Of a stretch of 64,000 bases of DNA, positions 48,139 to 61,266 are shown piece by piece. The notes under the pieces were generated by a model. That model had not been told where the DNA came from. It saw only the letters and a program-made list of their open reading frames with translations, and did no database searches. The position numbers were made by a program, and so were the translations under genes. Numbering within the stretch: the stretch's first letter is position 1; the number at the start of each line of letters is the position of its first letter. This DNA comes from Jacaranda mimosifolia (taxonomy: Eukaryota > Streptophyta > Magnoliopsida > Lamiales > Bignoniaceae), in NCBI GenBank assembly GCA_018894105.1, contig CM032117.1, forward strand, positions 36,002,501 through 36,066,500, given 5' to 3'.

Positions 48139-48782
48139 TTTCTTTGTTTGAAGGAGGGAAAAATATGAGAAAAATGTGAGAATCTAATTCTTCACATGGA
48201 ATTATGTTGGCTGCCCACATTCACCTCTATATCTATATATAGAGGGAGGATGGTGTGACGCCAAGGTGGCATCACACCTTCTTCAAGGTGGGGGGACCAC
48301 CCACTTGTCTTTCAAGTTGGCAAATTCAAATCTAATTGTGTGTATTTCAATTACATTTGAAATCTAATTTTGAATTAATTAAATGCCACACAAAAATGAT
48401 CTTATCATTTGAATTTTTCCTCCAAAATATATTTTTCTCATTAATTAAATTAAACACTTTAATTTAATTAATTAATCCTTGACTTAACTATTAGGTCAAT
48501 TAGCTTAACTCTTTAAGCTAAGAATTGTTAACTTAACTCTTTAAGTTAACTAGACCTATTGATAGTCATGTGGCAACAAATAATTTACTCCTTAATTATT
48601 GGTCTAATTTAACTCCTTAAATTATTTGATCAATTTAACAATTAAATTAATCAAGTCAAAATTCCTCAATTTTCGGTCACCCCAAAAATTGGTCACAAGG
48701 AGTAAGTTTCTAGCACTTAGAAAAATTCCTCTATTCATTGGACATTGGTTCACAACTCTTTGGGACTTTTGAATATCGTATA
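48139..48782 (-). mobile_element. element F: 5' LTR, left part, truncated
   Basis: LTR sequence joins the gag start directly near 48148-48153. About 600 bp of U5, the primer-binding site and the whole leader are missing. The LTR breaks at GTATA (48778-48782) and resumes at 51038. Confidence 0.85.
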
Positions 48783-51037
48783 TGAAGGCAAGAGTAGCAT
48801 TAGAATCCATAAATAAAAAATTCATAAGCTTGAAAATAACTAAGCTACTCAAGCGTCCAGGGATCTATTCATGCTATAGATCTGAATTAGGATGAAGAAT
48901 TACCTCTTGTAGCTTAAAACAAGGAGAAGATCAATTTTCTCTCTCGGATCCATGAACTGTTTGGAATCGGCATAGCAGAAAGTTGGCAACCATTACCCTT
49001 GCTATACTCCAAAAATCACCAAATTAAATCTGAAACATGTACACACATAGGGGAAGCTACTGTAAAAGAAATTGGATAAAAGTACCTTCTGGATCGCTCC
49101 ATAAAAATTCTCCAATTGAAAGTTGCTATAGGTAGATCTCCAAAATCGAGCAAGTCAAGTGTCTTGCCTCAATTGATATGATCCACACACCAAACAATCT
49201 TTCAATTTCCCCTCACTAGAAGCTGAAGTTAGAGAGGAGAAAATCAGGTAAAGGAGGCTGCTTTTTAGGTTGGGAAGAAGAAGAAATGCAAAGCTTCAAC
49301 ATATGATGCAATGCATGGAGATAGAGATTTTGGAGGGAATGCAAGAATCTAATTCTCACACTTTCAGCAATGTGCTCCCAATTTTGCTTGCACTCTATAT
49401 CTATATATAGAGGGTGGAATGTGTGATGCTAGTTGGCATCACACGTTCCTCAAGGTGACCGCCCAAGTGGCATGCCAAGTTGGCAAAATTCAAATTCAAG
49501 TCTTACTTGAATTTCATCTGCATTTCAATTACATTTAGAATCTAATTCCAAATTAATTAAGATGCTAATTTAAATGAACACTTCATTTAAATTTTCCCAC
49601 CAAAAAGGATTCTTCCTATTAATTAAATTAAACACTTTAATTTAATTAATTAACATTTGATTTAACTCTTAAATCAAACAAGCTTAACTCTTAAGCTTAA
49701 ATTAGTCAACTTAACTCTTTAAGTCAACTTGTCCAATTGATGGTCAACATGGTACCAAATAATTAACTCCTTAATCATTGGTCTAATTTAGTTCTTTAAA
49801 TTAGTTGATTAATTTAACGCTTAAAATAATCAAACCAAAATTGACTGTTAAATTGGATCCTTGAAAATCAGTCACCGAAGGGTGATTTTTTTCTAGCACT
49901 TAGAAAATTGCTCTACCAAATTTGGAAGCTATTTGGATTTTTTGTGTGACCCAATAGGTTCTACCATTTATTAGACATGGGCTCACAACTCTTTATGACT
50001 TTTGAATATCTTATATTTATTTTAGTTTAAAACTCCTTTTAAACTAATCGACTCAATTCAATTAATCTCAATAATTGAAGAGTACCCAATCTTTATGGTC
50101 GATGTCCAACGTCAAGCCCATGGAGCCCAACTATTTGGTGAAAATGAATATTCTAGAGAACCATCATAGCTTTATGCATGCGATGCAAATACGGTCCTTT
50201 CATTTTCTATCCCTCGAAAGAGGCCCAGGGCAATATATTTGCCGGTTCCTCAATAGCCTCGATGCTATGTCTCTATTCTGAATATTTGATTCCCTTATGT
50301 CACTTCACCTTTAGAAAACTCATTTTCCAAATTGTCACATCACCTTGCGCAAGGATTTCTTGGAATCAATCATTATAGAATACATAGGAGATGCACTCGC
50401 CCTTCACAAAAGAGAGGAGTCAGATTCCCTCTTAGATCTCACAAACCTCCATGCCAAGTAGCTCATACCCAATCTCTACCTGAAAAACCCGCTAAGTGAT
50501 CAAGGAAGAGTCAAAGAATGAAGACCACACACAAGTTTACCATGGATCCTTACGTCAGAGGACTGATAATATGCACTAGCGTAAGCAGGAGAATTAACCA
50601 CTATCGACTTGCCACTACGACTATCTAGTGGATTCTCCGGAGGGTCTTCAGTGCCATGTTCTCTAATAAGCACCCATAACATGCACCCGTATCTTATACA
50701 AATTGCTCATGGAACGGAGCAATATCCAACTCTTGGATTTATGCATCGTTAGTGCAAGTCTATCCGGATCTTAGATGCCCCATCTCATAAGATCCTACAA
50801 CTTGGAAGATTTAAGATCACGACCATGTAAAACTTATTCTACGATCACCACCTAGTGAACTGACCAAGTCCCATAGTATTGTGTGATCTAAGGGCTTCAT
50901 CCAAATTTGCAAGTAAAGTAATAAAGAGCATTAGATGAAGATGGCCATATAAAGAATATCATTCAATCAAGATTATTTTACAAGGAAATAGATTTCACAA
51001 GGCCAATCTAATTAGCTTGCCGGGCATTATTCCAACA
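48783..51037 (-). mobile_element. solo LTR inserted in the element F 5' LTR
   Basis: A complete LTR of 2255 bp, left end TGAAGGCAAGAGTAGC and right end ...TATTCCAACA, with a 5-bp target duplication GTATA at 48778-48782 and 51038-51042. No internal region. It fixes the true LTR ends of the family as TGTTGG...GCCTTCA. Promoter palindrome at about 49391-49412. Confidence 0.93.
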
Positions 51038-52028
51038 GTATATTCATTTTAATTTAAACTCTTTTAAACTAATCGACTCCATTCAATTAATCCCTATTAA
51101 TTGAAGAGTACCTAATCTCCATGGTCGATGTCCAACCTCATGCCCATGGAGCCCAACTAATTGGTCGAAATGAATGCTCTTGGAGAACTATTATAGCTCT
51201 CGCATACCATGTAAATATGGTCTTTCCGTTTCCTATCTCTTGAAAGAGGCCTAAGGCATGATATTTGCTGGATCCTTAATAGCCTCGATACTATGTCTTT
51301 ATCCACATTGTCCGTTCCACTTTATGACCTCATCTTTGGAAAATCCTTTATCCAAATTGTCATACTACCTTGCGCAAGGATTTTTTGGAATCGATCATTA
51401 TAGAATACATAGGAAATGTACTCGCCCTTTACAAAGACAAGGGGTTGGATTCCATCTTAGATCTCACAAACTTTCATGTCTATACCGAACGGCCCGCTAA
51501 GTGATCAAGAAGGAGTCAAAGCATAAGAACCTAAACACAAGGTTACCATGGATCCTCAGGTCAGAGGATTAATTATATGCACTAGTGTAAGCAGGAGAAC
51601 TTGCCACTTCAGCTGTCTAGTGGATTCTCCAAGTAGCCTTTAGTGCCTTGTTCCCTAATAAGCACTCACTAACATGCATCCATATCTCATATGGGATTGC
51701 TCATGGAGTGGAGCAATACCTAACTCCTTGGATCTATGCATCGTTATTGTAGGTGTATTCGGATCTTAGATGTTCTGTCTCTTAAGATCCTATGACTCAA
51801 AATATTTAAGATGATGACCTTGTAAAACTTATTCCATGATCACTACCCAGTACGTTACCAAGTCCCATAGTCTTGTGTGATTTAAGGGCTTCAACTAGAT
51901 GCTAGTAAAGTAAATATAAGCATAAGATGAAGATGGTCATATAATGAATATCATTCAATCAAGATTGTATGACAAGTAAAATAGTTTACAACACCAATCT
52001 AATTATCTTGTGAGGTACTATTCCAACA
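51038..52028 (-). mobile_element. element F: 5' LTR, right part
   Basis: Continues the LTR interrupted at 48782 and ends at ...GGTACTATTCCAACA. It is followed by GGTCC, the second copy of element F's target duplication. Confidence 0.9.
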
Positions 52029-52678
52029 GGTCCTCAATTCCATTAACTTTTAGTTCTTTGAGAGCTTGATCATCCTATTTTTTGAGATATGTCAAAGTCT
52101 TGCATGCCATAAAGTGGCATCTTCTTGGTTATCCAATTTTCTTTTACTTGATTGAATGTGCATTTATGTTGGTTGAGAATCCAAAAACGTATAATTCATT
52201 GTTAATTGTACCATGAGCTACTAAAGAACTCATTCTTTAATGCCTTCAATCTCCCATTTGATGTAGAAGGATCAAATCCTTCGCTATCCAAAACGGGAAT
52301 TGAAATATTATTCTTAACAATATATGGTACATAATAACAAGGATCCAATATTCGTATGGAATTCTCAAAACGTAACTTATTATATGCCTTCGGCTTTAGC
52401 TACAACCCTTGCTCCTTTGCCAAGGTGGCGGATCATATCCCCATCGATTAGTTTTATTCTTCTTTCTATTCTTTGTAACAAATTAGAAAGATAAGAACCA
52501 CATGCGATATCATATATCCATGAGGAAGAATTTATCCTAAATGCACTTCAATAAAGTACATACCTTTCTCAAGGGTTGCAAGGTATTCCTTGCAATACTG
52601 CTTCCCATGGCCTTTCTTCCCAAAGTAGAAACAAGTAATATCGACTATATGCTCTATAATCTTCTTGACTCCTCCGGA
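52029..52678 (-). pseudogene. element B, part 3: pre-integrase, protease and zinc-knuckle remnant
   Basis: Continues B exactly: removing element F and one GGTCC joins ...NGIED to LLTCESC. Leftward reading from 52678 gives SGGVKKIIEHIVD, zinc knuckle CFYFGKKGHGKQYCKEYLA with the second Cys replaced by Phe, GMYFIEVHLG, then protease and spacer. Cut at CCGGA (52674-52678) by element E. Confidence 0.9.
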
Positions 52679-54930
52679 CGAAAACAAGTAAGGCATCAGG
52701 ATCCAAATATAAAACTTCAAAAGCTTAAATAAACTAGTGATTACAAGCTACCAAGGATCTAACATGCTTTAGAATTCAGATTTGGTTGAAGAGTTACCTT
52801 AAGAGCTTAAATCCAAAGGTAGATTGAAGAACTCCTCCTTCAAATAGAATCTGCTAGACAGTGGCGTAGCTGGAAGCAAGTGATTTAGGACCGATTCAAA
52901 ACTTTCCAAAAATTCTGAAAAAATTCCAGTAGATGCTCAACACCTTGAGGAAGCTTCTGGAACAAATTTCAGCTCGAAAATCCTTCTGGATCTCGTGGAA
53001 TAAAATTGACAAGAGACTGATCTTGCAGGTGGATCTCCAAAGGCTTAGCAAACCATTTGTTTTGCCTCTATCGAAATGATCCACAAACCAATACAAATCC
53101 TACTACTCCTCACTTGTAGCTGGAGAAAGAGAGGAGAGTTCATAGCGAGATGGCTGATTTTAGGGTAGGGAGAAGAAGAGAAAAGGTGATTTTCAACACA
53201 TGAATGAATACCTTGGAAATGAAGGGAAAAGTGGTAATCTAATTCTTCACTTGCTTGAATTATATGTGCCACCCCTCTCACTCTATATCTATATATAGAG
53301 TGAGGATGGTGTGATGCCAAGGTGGTATCATAGCTTCCTCAAGGAGGGGGGACCGCCAACATGCATGCCATGCATGCTTAGTTGGTAAAATCAAATCTAA
53401 TTTAAATTTGTGTGCATTTGAATTACATTTAAAATCAAATTTCAAATTAATTAAATGCTATACTAAAATGATCATATCATTTGAATTTTCCCTCCAAATA
53501 ATATTCTCCTCATTAATTAAATTATATAATTCAATTTAATTAATTAATTCTTGACTTAACATTTAAGTCAACTAGCTTAACTCTTTAAGCTTAATTTTGT
53601 TAACTTAACTTTTTAGGTTAACTTGACCAATTGATGGTCACATGGCACCCAATAATTAACTCTTTAATTATTGGTCTAATTTAACTCTTTAAATTAGTTG
53701 ATTAATATAACATTTAAATTAATCAAGCCAAAATTGACCTCAATTTTAATCACCCAAAAATCGGTCTCCATGGAGAGAGAATTATCTAACACTTAGAAGT
53801 TTTTCCTTTACTTAGAAAATGCAATTGGCTTTTGTGTGTGGCTCTTTAGGTTCTACCATTCATTGGACATGGGCTCACAACTCTTTGTGACTTATAGAAT
53901 ATCGAATATTCATACTAATTTAAACTCATTTAAACTAATCGACTCAATTCAATTAATCTCCATTAATTGAAGAATACCCAATCTCCATAGTCGATGTCCA
54001 ATCTCAAGCCCATGGAGCCAAACTAATTGGCCAAAATGAATACTTTTGGAGAACTATCATAGCTCTATGCGTACCATGCAAATACGATCCTTTCGTCTCA
54101 TATCTCCCAAAAGAGGCCTAGGGCAAGATATTTGCTGGTTTCCCAATAGCCTCGATACTATGTCTCTATTTCCATTGTTCAATTCCACTTTATGACCTTA
54201 TCTTTGGAAAACTCATTTTCTAAATTGTCATACTATCTTGCACAAGGATTTCTTGGAACCGATCATTATACAATATATTAGAGATGTACTCGTCCTTCAC
54301 AAAGATGAGGAGTTGGATTCCATCTTAGATCTCACAAACCTCCATGTCTAAATAGCTCATGCCCAATCACCACCCAAACGGCCCGGTAGTGACCATAATG
54401 AGTAAAAGCATAAGGACCTAAACACAAGGTTACCATGGATCCTTAGGTCAGAAGACTAATTATATGCACTAGCGTAAACAGGAGAACTTGCCACTAATGA
54501 CTTGCCACTCTAGCTATCTAATGGATTCTACGAGTGGGTCTTCAAAGCCTTGTTCCTTAACAAGCACCTACTAACATGCATCCATATCTCATATGGGATT
54601 ATTCATGGAGCGGAGTATTATCCAACACCTTGGATCTATGTATTGTTAGTGCAAGTCTATCTGGATCTTATATGCCATGTCTCTTAAGATCCTATGACTT
54701 AGAAGATTTAAGATCACGATTGTGTAAGACTTATTCTATGATCACCAACCAGTGCGTGACCAAGTCTTGTAGTCTTGTGTGATCTAAGGGCCTCAATGAA
54801 ATACCAGTGAAGTAAATATAAGCATAAGATGAACTTGGTCATATTATTAATATCATTCAATCAAGATTGTATCACAAGTGAAATAGTTTACAATGCCAAT
54901 CTAATTCGCTTGCTGGGCACTATTCCAACA
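52679..54930 (-). mobile_element. element E: 3' LTR
   Basis: Complement LTR from CGAAAACAAGTAAGGC to ...GCACTATTCCAACA (2252 bp), followed by the polypurine complement ATTTCCCCCTTGCCC. TATA palindrome at about 53280-53301. Inserted in the element B gag; the other target-site copy would lie beyond the window. Confidence 0.88.
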
Positions 54931-57900
54931 ATTTCCCCCTTGCCCTAAAGCCAATTCCCTTTAGCCTTAGGACCCATCTTCTCAAGATGTCCTTCAAAGA
55001 CCTTTTGCGATACGGGTTTAGTCAATGGATCTATTATATTCTCTTCCAAGGCAACTTTCTCCACTTGGATGTTGCCTTTTTCAATGATCTCCTAGATCAA
55101 ATGATATCGCCTCAATATGTGCTTGGATCACTGATGAGATCTTGGCTCTTTATCTTGCGCTACCGCCCCATTGTTGTCACAGAAGATTACTACTGGCTCA
55201 GCAATGTTAGGCACTATATTCAACTCTTGAATGAGGGTTTTCATCCAAACACCCTCCTTTGTAGCTTTTGAAGTTGCAATATATTCTTTCTCTATGGTAG
55301 AGTCGGCCATGGTGTCTTGTTTGGAAGTCTTCCAACTCATCGCGCTGCTATTGAGGTAAAATACAAATCCAGAAGTAGATTTTAGGTGATCTATATCGGA
55401 TTGGAAACTTGAATCTGAAAACCCCTTTAGTTTCAATTCTCCACTACCGTATCCTAAGAACAAGTCCTTAGTCCTTCTCAAGTACTTAAGGATTGCTTTT
55501 ACAGCTATCCAGTGACTTTCACCGGGATTGCATTGGAAATAGCTCGTAACATTTAGAACATGTGCCACATCCGGTCTTGTACATTGAACTAAATACATTA
55601 TGCTCCTAATGGCAGAGGCATAAGGTATGCAGGACATCTTTTATCTCTCGTCGTCAGTTTTAGGGGCCATAGACTTGGAGAGACGAATGCTATGTCCTAT
55701 AGGAATGAATCATCTCTTGGATTCTTCGATACTAAATCTCTTTTGTATCTTGTCAATGTACGGGGTTTTGGGAAGCCCCAGCATCATTCTCAATCTATCT
55801 CTATAGATACGTATTCCCAATATGTAGGATGCTTCTCCCAAATCTTTCATGGAGAATTGAGTAGATAACCATGGTTAGTACACTCTAACATTCCTACCTC
55901 ATTCCCAATGAGAAGGATGTCATCGACATAAAGCATAATAAACTATATACTATTCCCACTAGCCTTCATATACACACATGGTTCATACACATTTTTGACA
56001 AAGCCAAACAATTTGATTGTCTTGTCAAAATGTATGTTCCAACTTCCGGACGCCTGTTTGAGTCTATAGATGGATCTCTGGAGTTTGTAAACCTTTTGCT
56101 CACTCCTCTTGGATATAAAACCTTGTGGTTGCTCCATGTAAATTTCTTCTTCAATGTCTCCATTGAGAAAGCTGTTTTTATATCTATTTGCCATATCTCA
56201 TAGTCATAATTTGCAGCTATGGCAAGTAGAATCCAAATGGACTTAGGTATTGCGACCGGTGAAATTTTTTCCTCAAAATCGATATCGGGTCTTTGAGTGT
56301 AACCTTTTTCCATTAGTCGTGCCTTGAAGGTTGCTACTTCTCCATCACTTCCAAGCTTTCGCTTATAGATCCACTTGCAACTAACGAGAAATATTCCCTT
56401 TGGTGGATCTACAAAATTTCATACTTTGTTAGAGTACATGGAGTCCATTTCGGATCTCATGGCATCTTGCCAATGTCCCGAGTCTATATCTAACATAACT
56501 TTCTCGTAGGACTTCGGATCACTATCCGATTTGGCCGGTCTCATGAAGGAATCCAAACCTTTCGGGTTGCTTCTTGATTCGGTCTGACTCTCCAAAAGGT
56601 TGTGTGTAGGGCTCTTGATATTCACTTGTTTCTAACGCTTGTGGGATTTTATGATCATCTCGAACTTCATCAAGTTCAACAACAACACCATTTCTATCTA
56701 ATAGAAATTATTTTTCCAAAAAGTAGGCGTTCATCGAGACAAACACCTTTTGTTCTGAGAGATCATAGAACTAATAACCTAAAGACTCTCTTGGGTATCC
56801 CACAAACTTGCACAAGGTGGATCCACTATCTAACTTATCCCCTTCTATCCATCTCACGTAGGCAGGAGATCCCCAAACCTTAAGGTATTGGTAAAAGGGT
56901 GCTTTGCCATACAAAATTTAATGCAGTATTTTTGGCACCAACTTTGAAGGTACTACAATTAGTAGCTTCGACACTGTTTGTAAAGCGTATCCCCAAAAAA
57001 GATATGGGCACATCGAAAAAGCTCATCATAGAACATACTATGTCTAATAAAGTACGGTTTTTCCTTTTGGCCACTCCATTGTATTGGGGCGTGCTGGGTG
57101 GGGTTCATTGAGAGAAAATCCCATTCTCCTTTAGATAATCCAAGAACTCCATACGTAAGTATTCTCCTCATCGATTAGTTCAAAGAGCTTTAATACTAAG
57201 TCTCTTTTGCTTTTCCACTTCATTCCTATACTCTTTGAACTTTTCAAAGGCTTCAGACTTGTACTTCATAAGATACACATGTTTGAACGAATATAATCAT
57301 CGATAAAGGTGATGAAGTAAGAATAGCCTTCTCTCATACTAATTCATAGTGGGCCACAAACATCCGTATGGATCAAATCCAAAGGACTTGTGGTTCGCTC
57401 TGTTTGTCTTACGAAAAGAGCCTTGGTTATTTTTCCTTTTAAGTAAGATTCGCAAGTAGAAAGTTCCTCAATACCACTAACATTTAGTGGTTTGAGAGCT
57501 TCTAGCTTGTTCATCCTATTTTTAGAAATATGTCCAAGTATTGAATGCCAAAGAGTGGCATCTTCTTGGTCATCTATTTTCTTTTTCTTGATTGAATATG
57601 CATTAGTGAAGGTTGGGAATCTAGTATGTATAATCTGTTATTCAATGTACCTTTCGTAATTAAAGAACCAATCTTTAATACTTTCAATACACTATTCGAT
57701 ATAGAAAAATAAAATCCTTCATTATCAAGAACGGGTATTGAAATAATGTTTTTAACAAGTTGGGGTACATAATGACAAGGTTTTAACTCAATACAACATT
57801 CGTCAAGTCTAACTTTACTATGCCTTGGACTGTGGTGGCAACTGTTGCTCCATTTCCAAGGCGAGGATCATATCCCCTTCACGTAGACTCTTTCTTTTTT

Positions 57901-58824
57901 CCATCCCTTGTAACGAATTACAAAGGTGACAACCACATGCGACATCAAATACCCATGGGGAAGAATTAGTCGTTAAGTGCATTTCAATGAAGTATATACC
58001 CTTCCCAAGGGCACCAAGGTATACCTTTCAGTTTCTTTTCCAATGTCCCTTTTCGCCACAGTAAAAATAAGTTGCATCGGTCTTCTCACCTTTCTTTTTC
58101 TGAACTCCCCCCGAACCTTTCAAAGGTTGCTTTCCTTTTGGGAAGGAACTCTTCTTTCTCTTACCACCCTTTCTAGGACCCCTAGGGCCCTTTGACTTAG
58201 AGATAGAAGCAAGCATAAGAGCGTTTCCTTTTTCATCCTCACCTCGGCAGTCACAAGCATGTTCACCAATTCGTTAATCCTAACTTCTTGCTTGGCCATA
58301 TTGAAGTTCATAACGAATTGGTCGAATGAAGGGGGCAATGATTGAAAGATCAAATCCACGTAAAGGTCATTGTCTATGACCACATCTAGTTGTCCAAGCT
58401 TCTCGATGATCCTTATCATCTTGAGGCCATGATCATAGACGTTAGCACCTTCACCCATCCATGTCCTAAAGAGCTCCTTCAACAAGGCGAACCTTTCGTG
58501 TCGAGTTTGGACACCATACAACTCTTGTAGGTGTTTATAGATCTCTCATGCATGTCTCATATGCTCGTGAGTCTTTTGAATCTCATTAGTGATGGATGCC
58601 ATTACGAGGCATCTTACTTGTAGATCATCATCCATAAGTTTGGTGAATACTTCACGTGCCTCATCGGTGGCATCATCACCCAATGTGTTCCACGGACATT
58701 GTTCATGTACGTAAGTCCTCTTTTTGGAGTCAAGAGTGATTTTGAGATTCCTTAACCAATCATGGAAGTTAGGCCCGGTGTGTTTATTAGTTTCCAAAAT
58801 GCTTGTGAATGGATATTTAGCCAT
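54931..58824 (-). pseudogene. element E: gag-pol, the least decayed copy
   Basis: Gag starts at ATG 58824 (MAKYPFTSILETNKHTGPNF), continues through TRHERFALLKELFRTWMGEG and LPPSFDQFVMNFNMAKQEV, then a Lys-rich linker and YFYCGEKGHWKRN. Its first zinc-knuckle Cys is Tyr and the last Cys codon is TGA (near 58028). Then protease WVFDVACGCH, integrase about 57530-56830, RT 56625-55640 with KTAF and YRLKQASGSW, and RNase H 55640-55000 (SDSSFQSDIDHLKSTSGFVF, DNNGAVAQDKEPRSHQ). Each domain has long open stretches, but stops and shifts separate them. Non-autonomous. Confidence 0.9.
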
Positions 58825-59020
58825 ATTGTTTGCTTGAAGAATTCAAAAATCTACAAAAGGCGAAAAAAGAGTATAAGCATATGATTGAATTATTGATATT
58901 GCATAAAACATGTTTATGGTATTTCGAGCATGATTTTCTACTACTATTTTATCAAATCCTTCACTCCTAAGGAGAATTCAGGAAATCCTATTTCCTAGTG
59001 AGAATCAAGACCCTAAGAAC
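58825..59020 (-). mobile_element. element E: leader, gag-proximal part
   Basis: Aligns with the end of the Y and X leaders (complement of GATAAAATAGTGGGAG..., CATAAACATGTTT, CATGCTTATTC). Interrupted at about 59020 by a solo LTR and resumes at 61267. Confidence 0.8.
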
Positions 59021-61266
59021 TAAAAGCAATAGTAGCATTAGGATCCATAAATCAAAACTTCAAAAGCTTGAAAATAACTAAGCAAGTCAAGCAACCAGGG
59101 ATCTATACATGCTATAGATCTGGATTAGGAAGAAGAATTACCTCTTGTAGCTCAAAACCAAGGAGAAAATAAAGTATCTCTCTCGAATCCAGAAACTATC
59201 TAGAATCGGCACAGTGGAAAGGTAGAAACCTTTTCCCTAATAAAATTGCTCCAAAAATCACAAAATTAAATATGGAACACCACTGATAAATCTACTGTAA
59301 AAAAATCTGAGCAAAAATCCTTTTGGATTGATCCAGAAAAGTTCGCTAATCTGGAGCTACTGCAGGTCGATCTCCAAAATTTAGCCAGTCAAATGCCTTG
59401 CCTCTATTAATATGATCCACACCCCAATCAATCTTCCAATTTCCCCTTACTATAAGCTAGAGTTAGAGAGGAGAAAATGAGGTAGAGGAGGCCGATTTCA
59501 GGTTGGGAAGAGGAAGGAATGCAAAGCTCAACACATGATGCAATGCATGGGGAGAGAGAGAGAGTTTTGGAGGGATGCAAAGAATCTAATCTTCACACTT
59601 TCAGCAATGTGATGATCGAATTTGCTCACCCTCTATATCTATATATAGAGGGTGGAGGATGTGATGCTAGTGGGCATCACACCTTCCTTAAGGTGACCTC
59701 CCATGTGGCATGCCAAGTTGGAAAATTCAAATTAAAGTCTTACTTGAATTTCATGTGCATTTCAATTACATTTGGAATCTAATTTCAAATTAATTAAGAT
59801 GCTAATTTAAATGAACACTTCATTTAAATTTACCCTCCAAAAAGAATTCTTCCCATTAATTAAATTAAACACTTTAATTTAATTAATTAACCTTTGATTT
59901 ATCTCTTAAATCAAATAAGCTTAACTCTTCAGCTTAAACTAGTCAACTCAACTCTTGTCAACTTGACCAATTGATGGTCAACATGGCACCAAAAAATTAA
60001 CTCCTTAATTATTATTCTAATTTAACTCTTTAAATTAGTTGATTAATTTAATGCTTAAATTAATCAACCAAAATTGACTATTAAATTGGATCCTTGAAAA
60101 GCGGTCACCAAAGGGTGAGTTTTTCTAACATTTAGAAAATAGCTCTACCAATTTTGGAAGCTAATTGGTTTTTTTGTGTGACCCAATAGGTTCTACTATT
60201 CATTGGACATGGGTTCACAACCCTTTGTGACTTTTGAATATCTTATATTCATTTTAGTTTAAAACTCCTTTTAAATTAATCGACTCAATTCAATTATTCT
60301 CATTAATCGAAGAGTACCCAATTTCCATAGTCGATGTCCGACCTCAAGCCCAAGAGTGCAACTAATTAGCTGAAATGAATATTCTGGAGAACCATCATAG
60401 CTCTACGCATACCATACAAATATGGTCATTCCGTCTCCTATCTCTCGAAAGAGGCCTAGGACAAGATATTTGTCAGGCTCCCCAATAGCCTCGATACTAT
60501 GTCTCTATTCCCAATGTTTGATTCCTTTGTGTAACCTCATCTTTGGAAAACTCCTTTTCCAAATTGTCACACCACCTTAAGCAAGGATTTCATGGAATCG
60601 ATCATTATAGAATACATAGGAAATGTACTCACCCTTCAAAAAAGTGAGGAGTCGGATTCCATCTTGGATCTCACAAACCTCCATGCCAAGTAGCTCATAC
60701 CTATGCTCAACCCAAAAGACCTGCTAAGTGGTCAAGGAAGAGTCAAAGCAAGAGGATCGGACATAAGGTTACCATGGATCCTCAGGTCAGAGGACTAATC
60801 ATATGCACTAGCATAAGTGGGAAAATTAACCACTACCGACTTGCCATTGTGACTATCTAGTGGATTCTCCAAAGGGTCTTCAGTGTCTTGTTCTCTAACA
60901 AGTGCCCACTAACATGAACCCGTATCTCATACAGTTGCTCATGGAATGGAGTAATATTCAACTCTTGGATTTATGCATCATTAGTACAAGTCTATCCAGA
61001 TCTTAGATACCCTGTCTCATAGGATTCTATGACTTGAAAGGTTTAAGATCACGATTGTGTAAGACTTATTCCATGATCATCACCCAGTAAGCTGACCAAA
61101 TTCCATAGTCTTATATGATCTAAGGGCTTCATCCAAATGCCAGTGAAGTAATAAGAAGCATAAGATAAAGATGGCCATAAAAATAATATCATTCAATCAA
61201 GATTGTTTTACAAGGAAATAGCTTTTACCAGGCTAATCTAATTGGCTTTCCGGGCATATTCCAACA
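59021..61266 (-). mobile_element. solo LTR inserted in the element E leader
   Basis: 2246 bp from TAAAAGCAATAGTAGC to ...CATATTCCAACA. AACTA occurs at both edges (59018-59022 and 61266-61270), allowing 1-2 nt of overlap with the LTR ends, consistent with a 5-bp duplication. The leader reads on across it. TATA palindrome at about 59630-59652. Confidence 0.82.

Noticed and set aside
9325..58824. A functional, mobile copia element
   Set aside because: Every gag-pol copy has stops, shifts or lost catalytic or zinc-knuckle residues; none is open from gag to RNase H.
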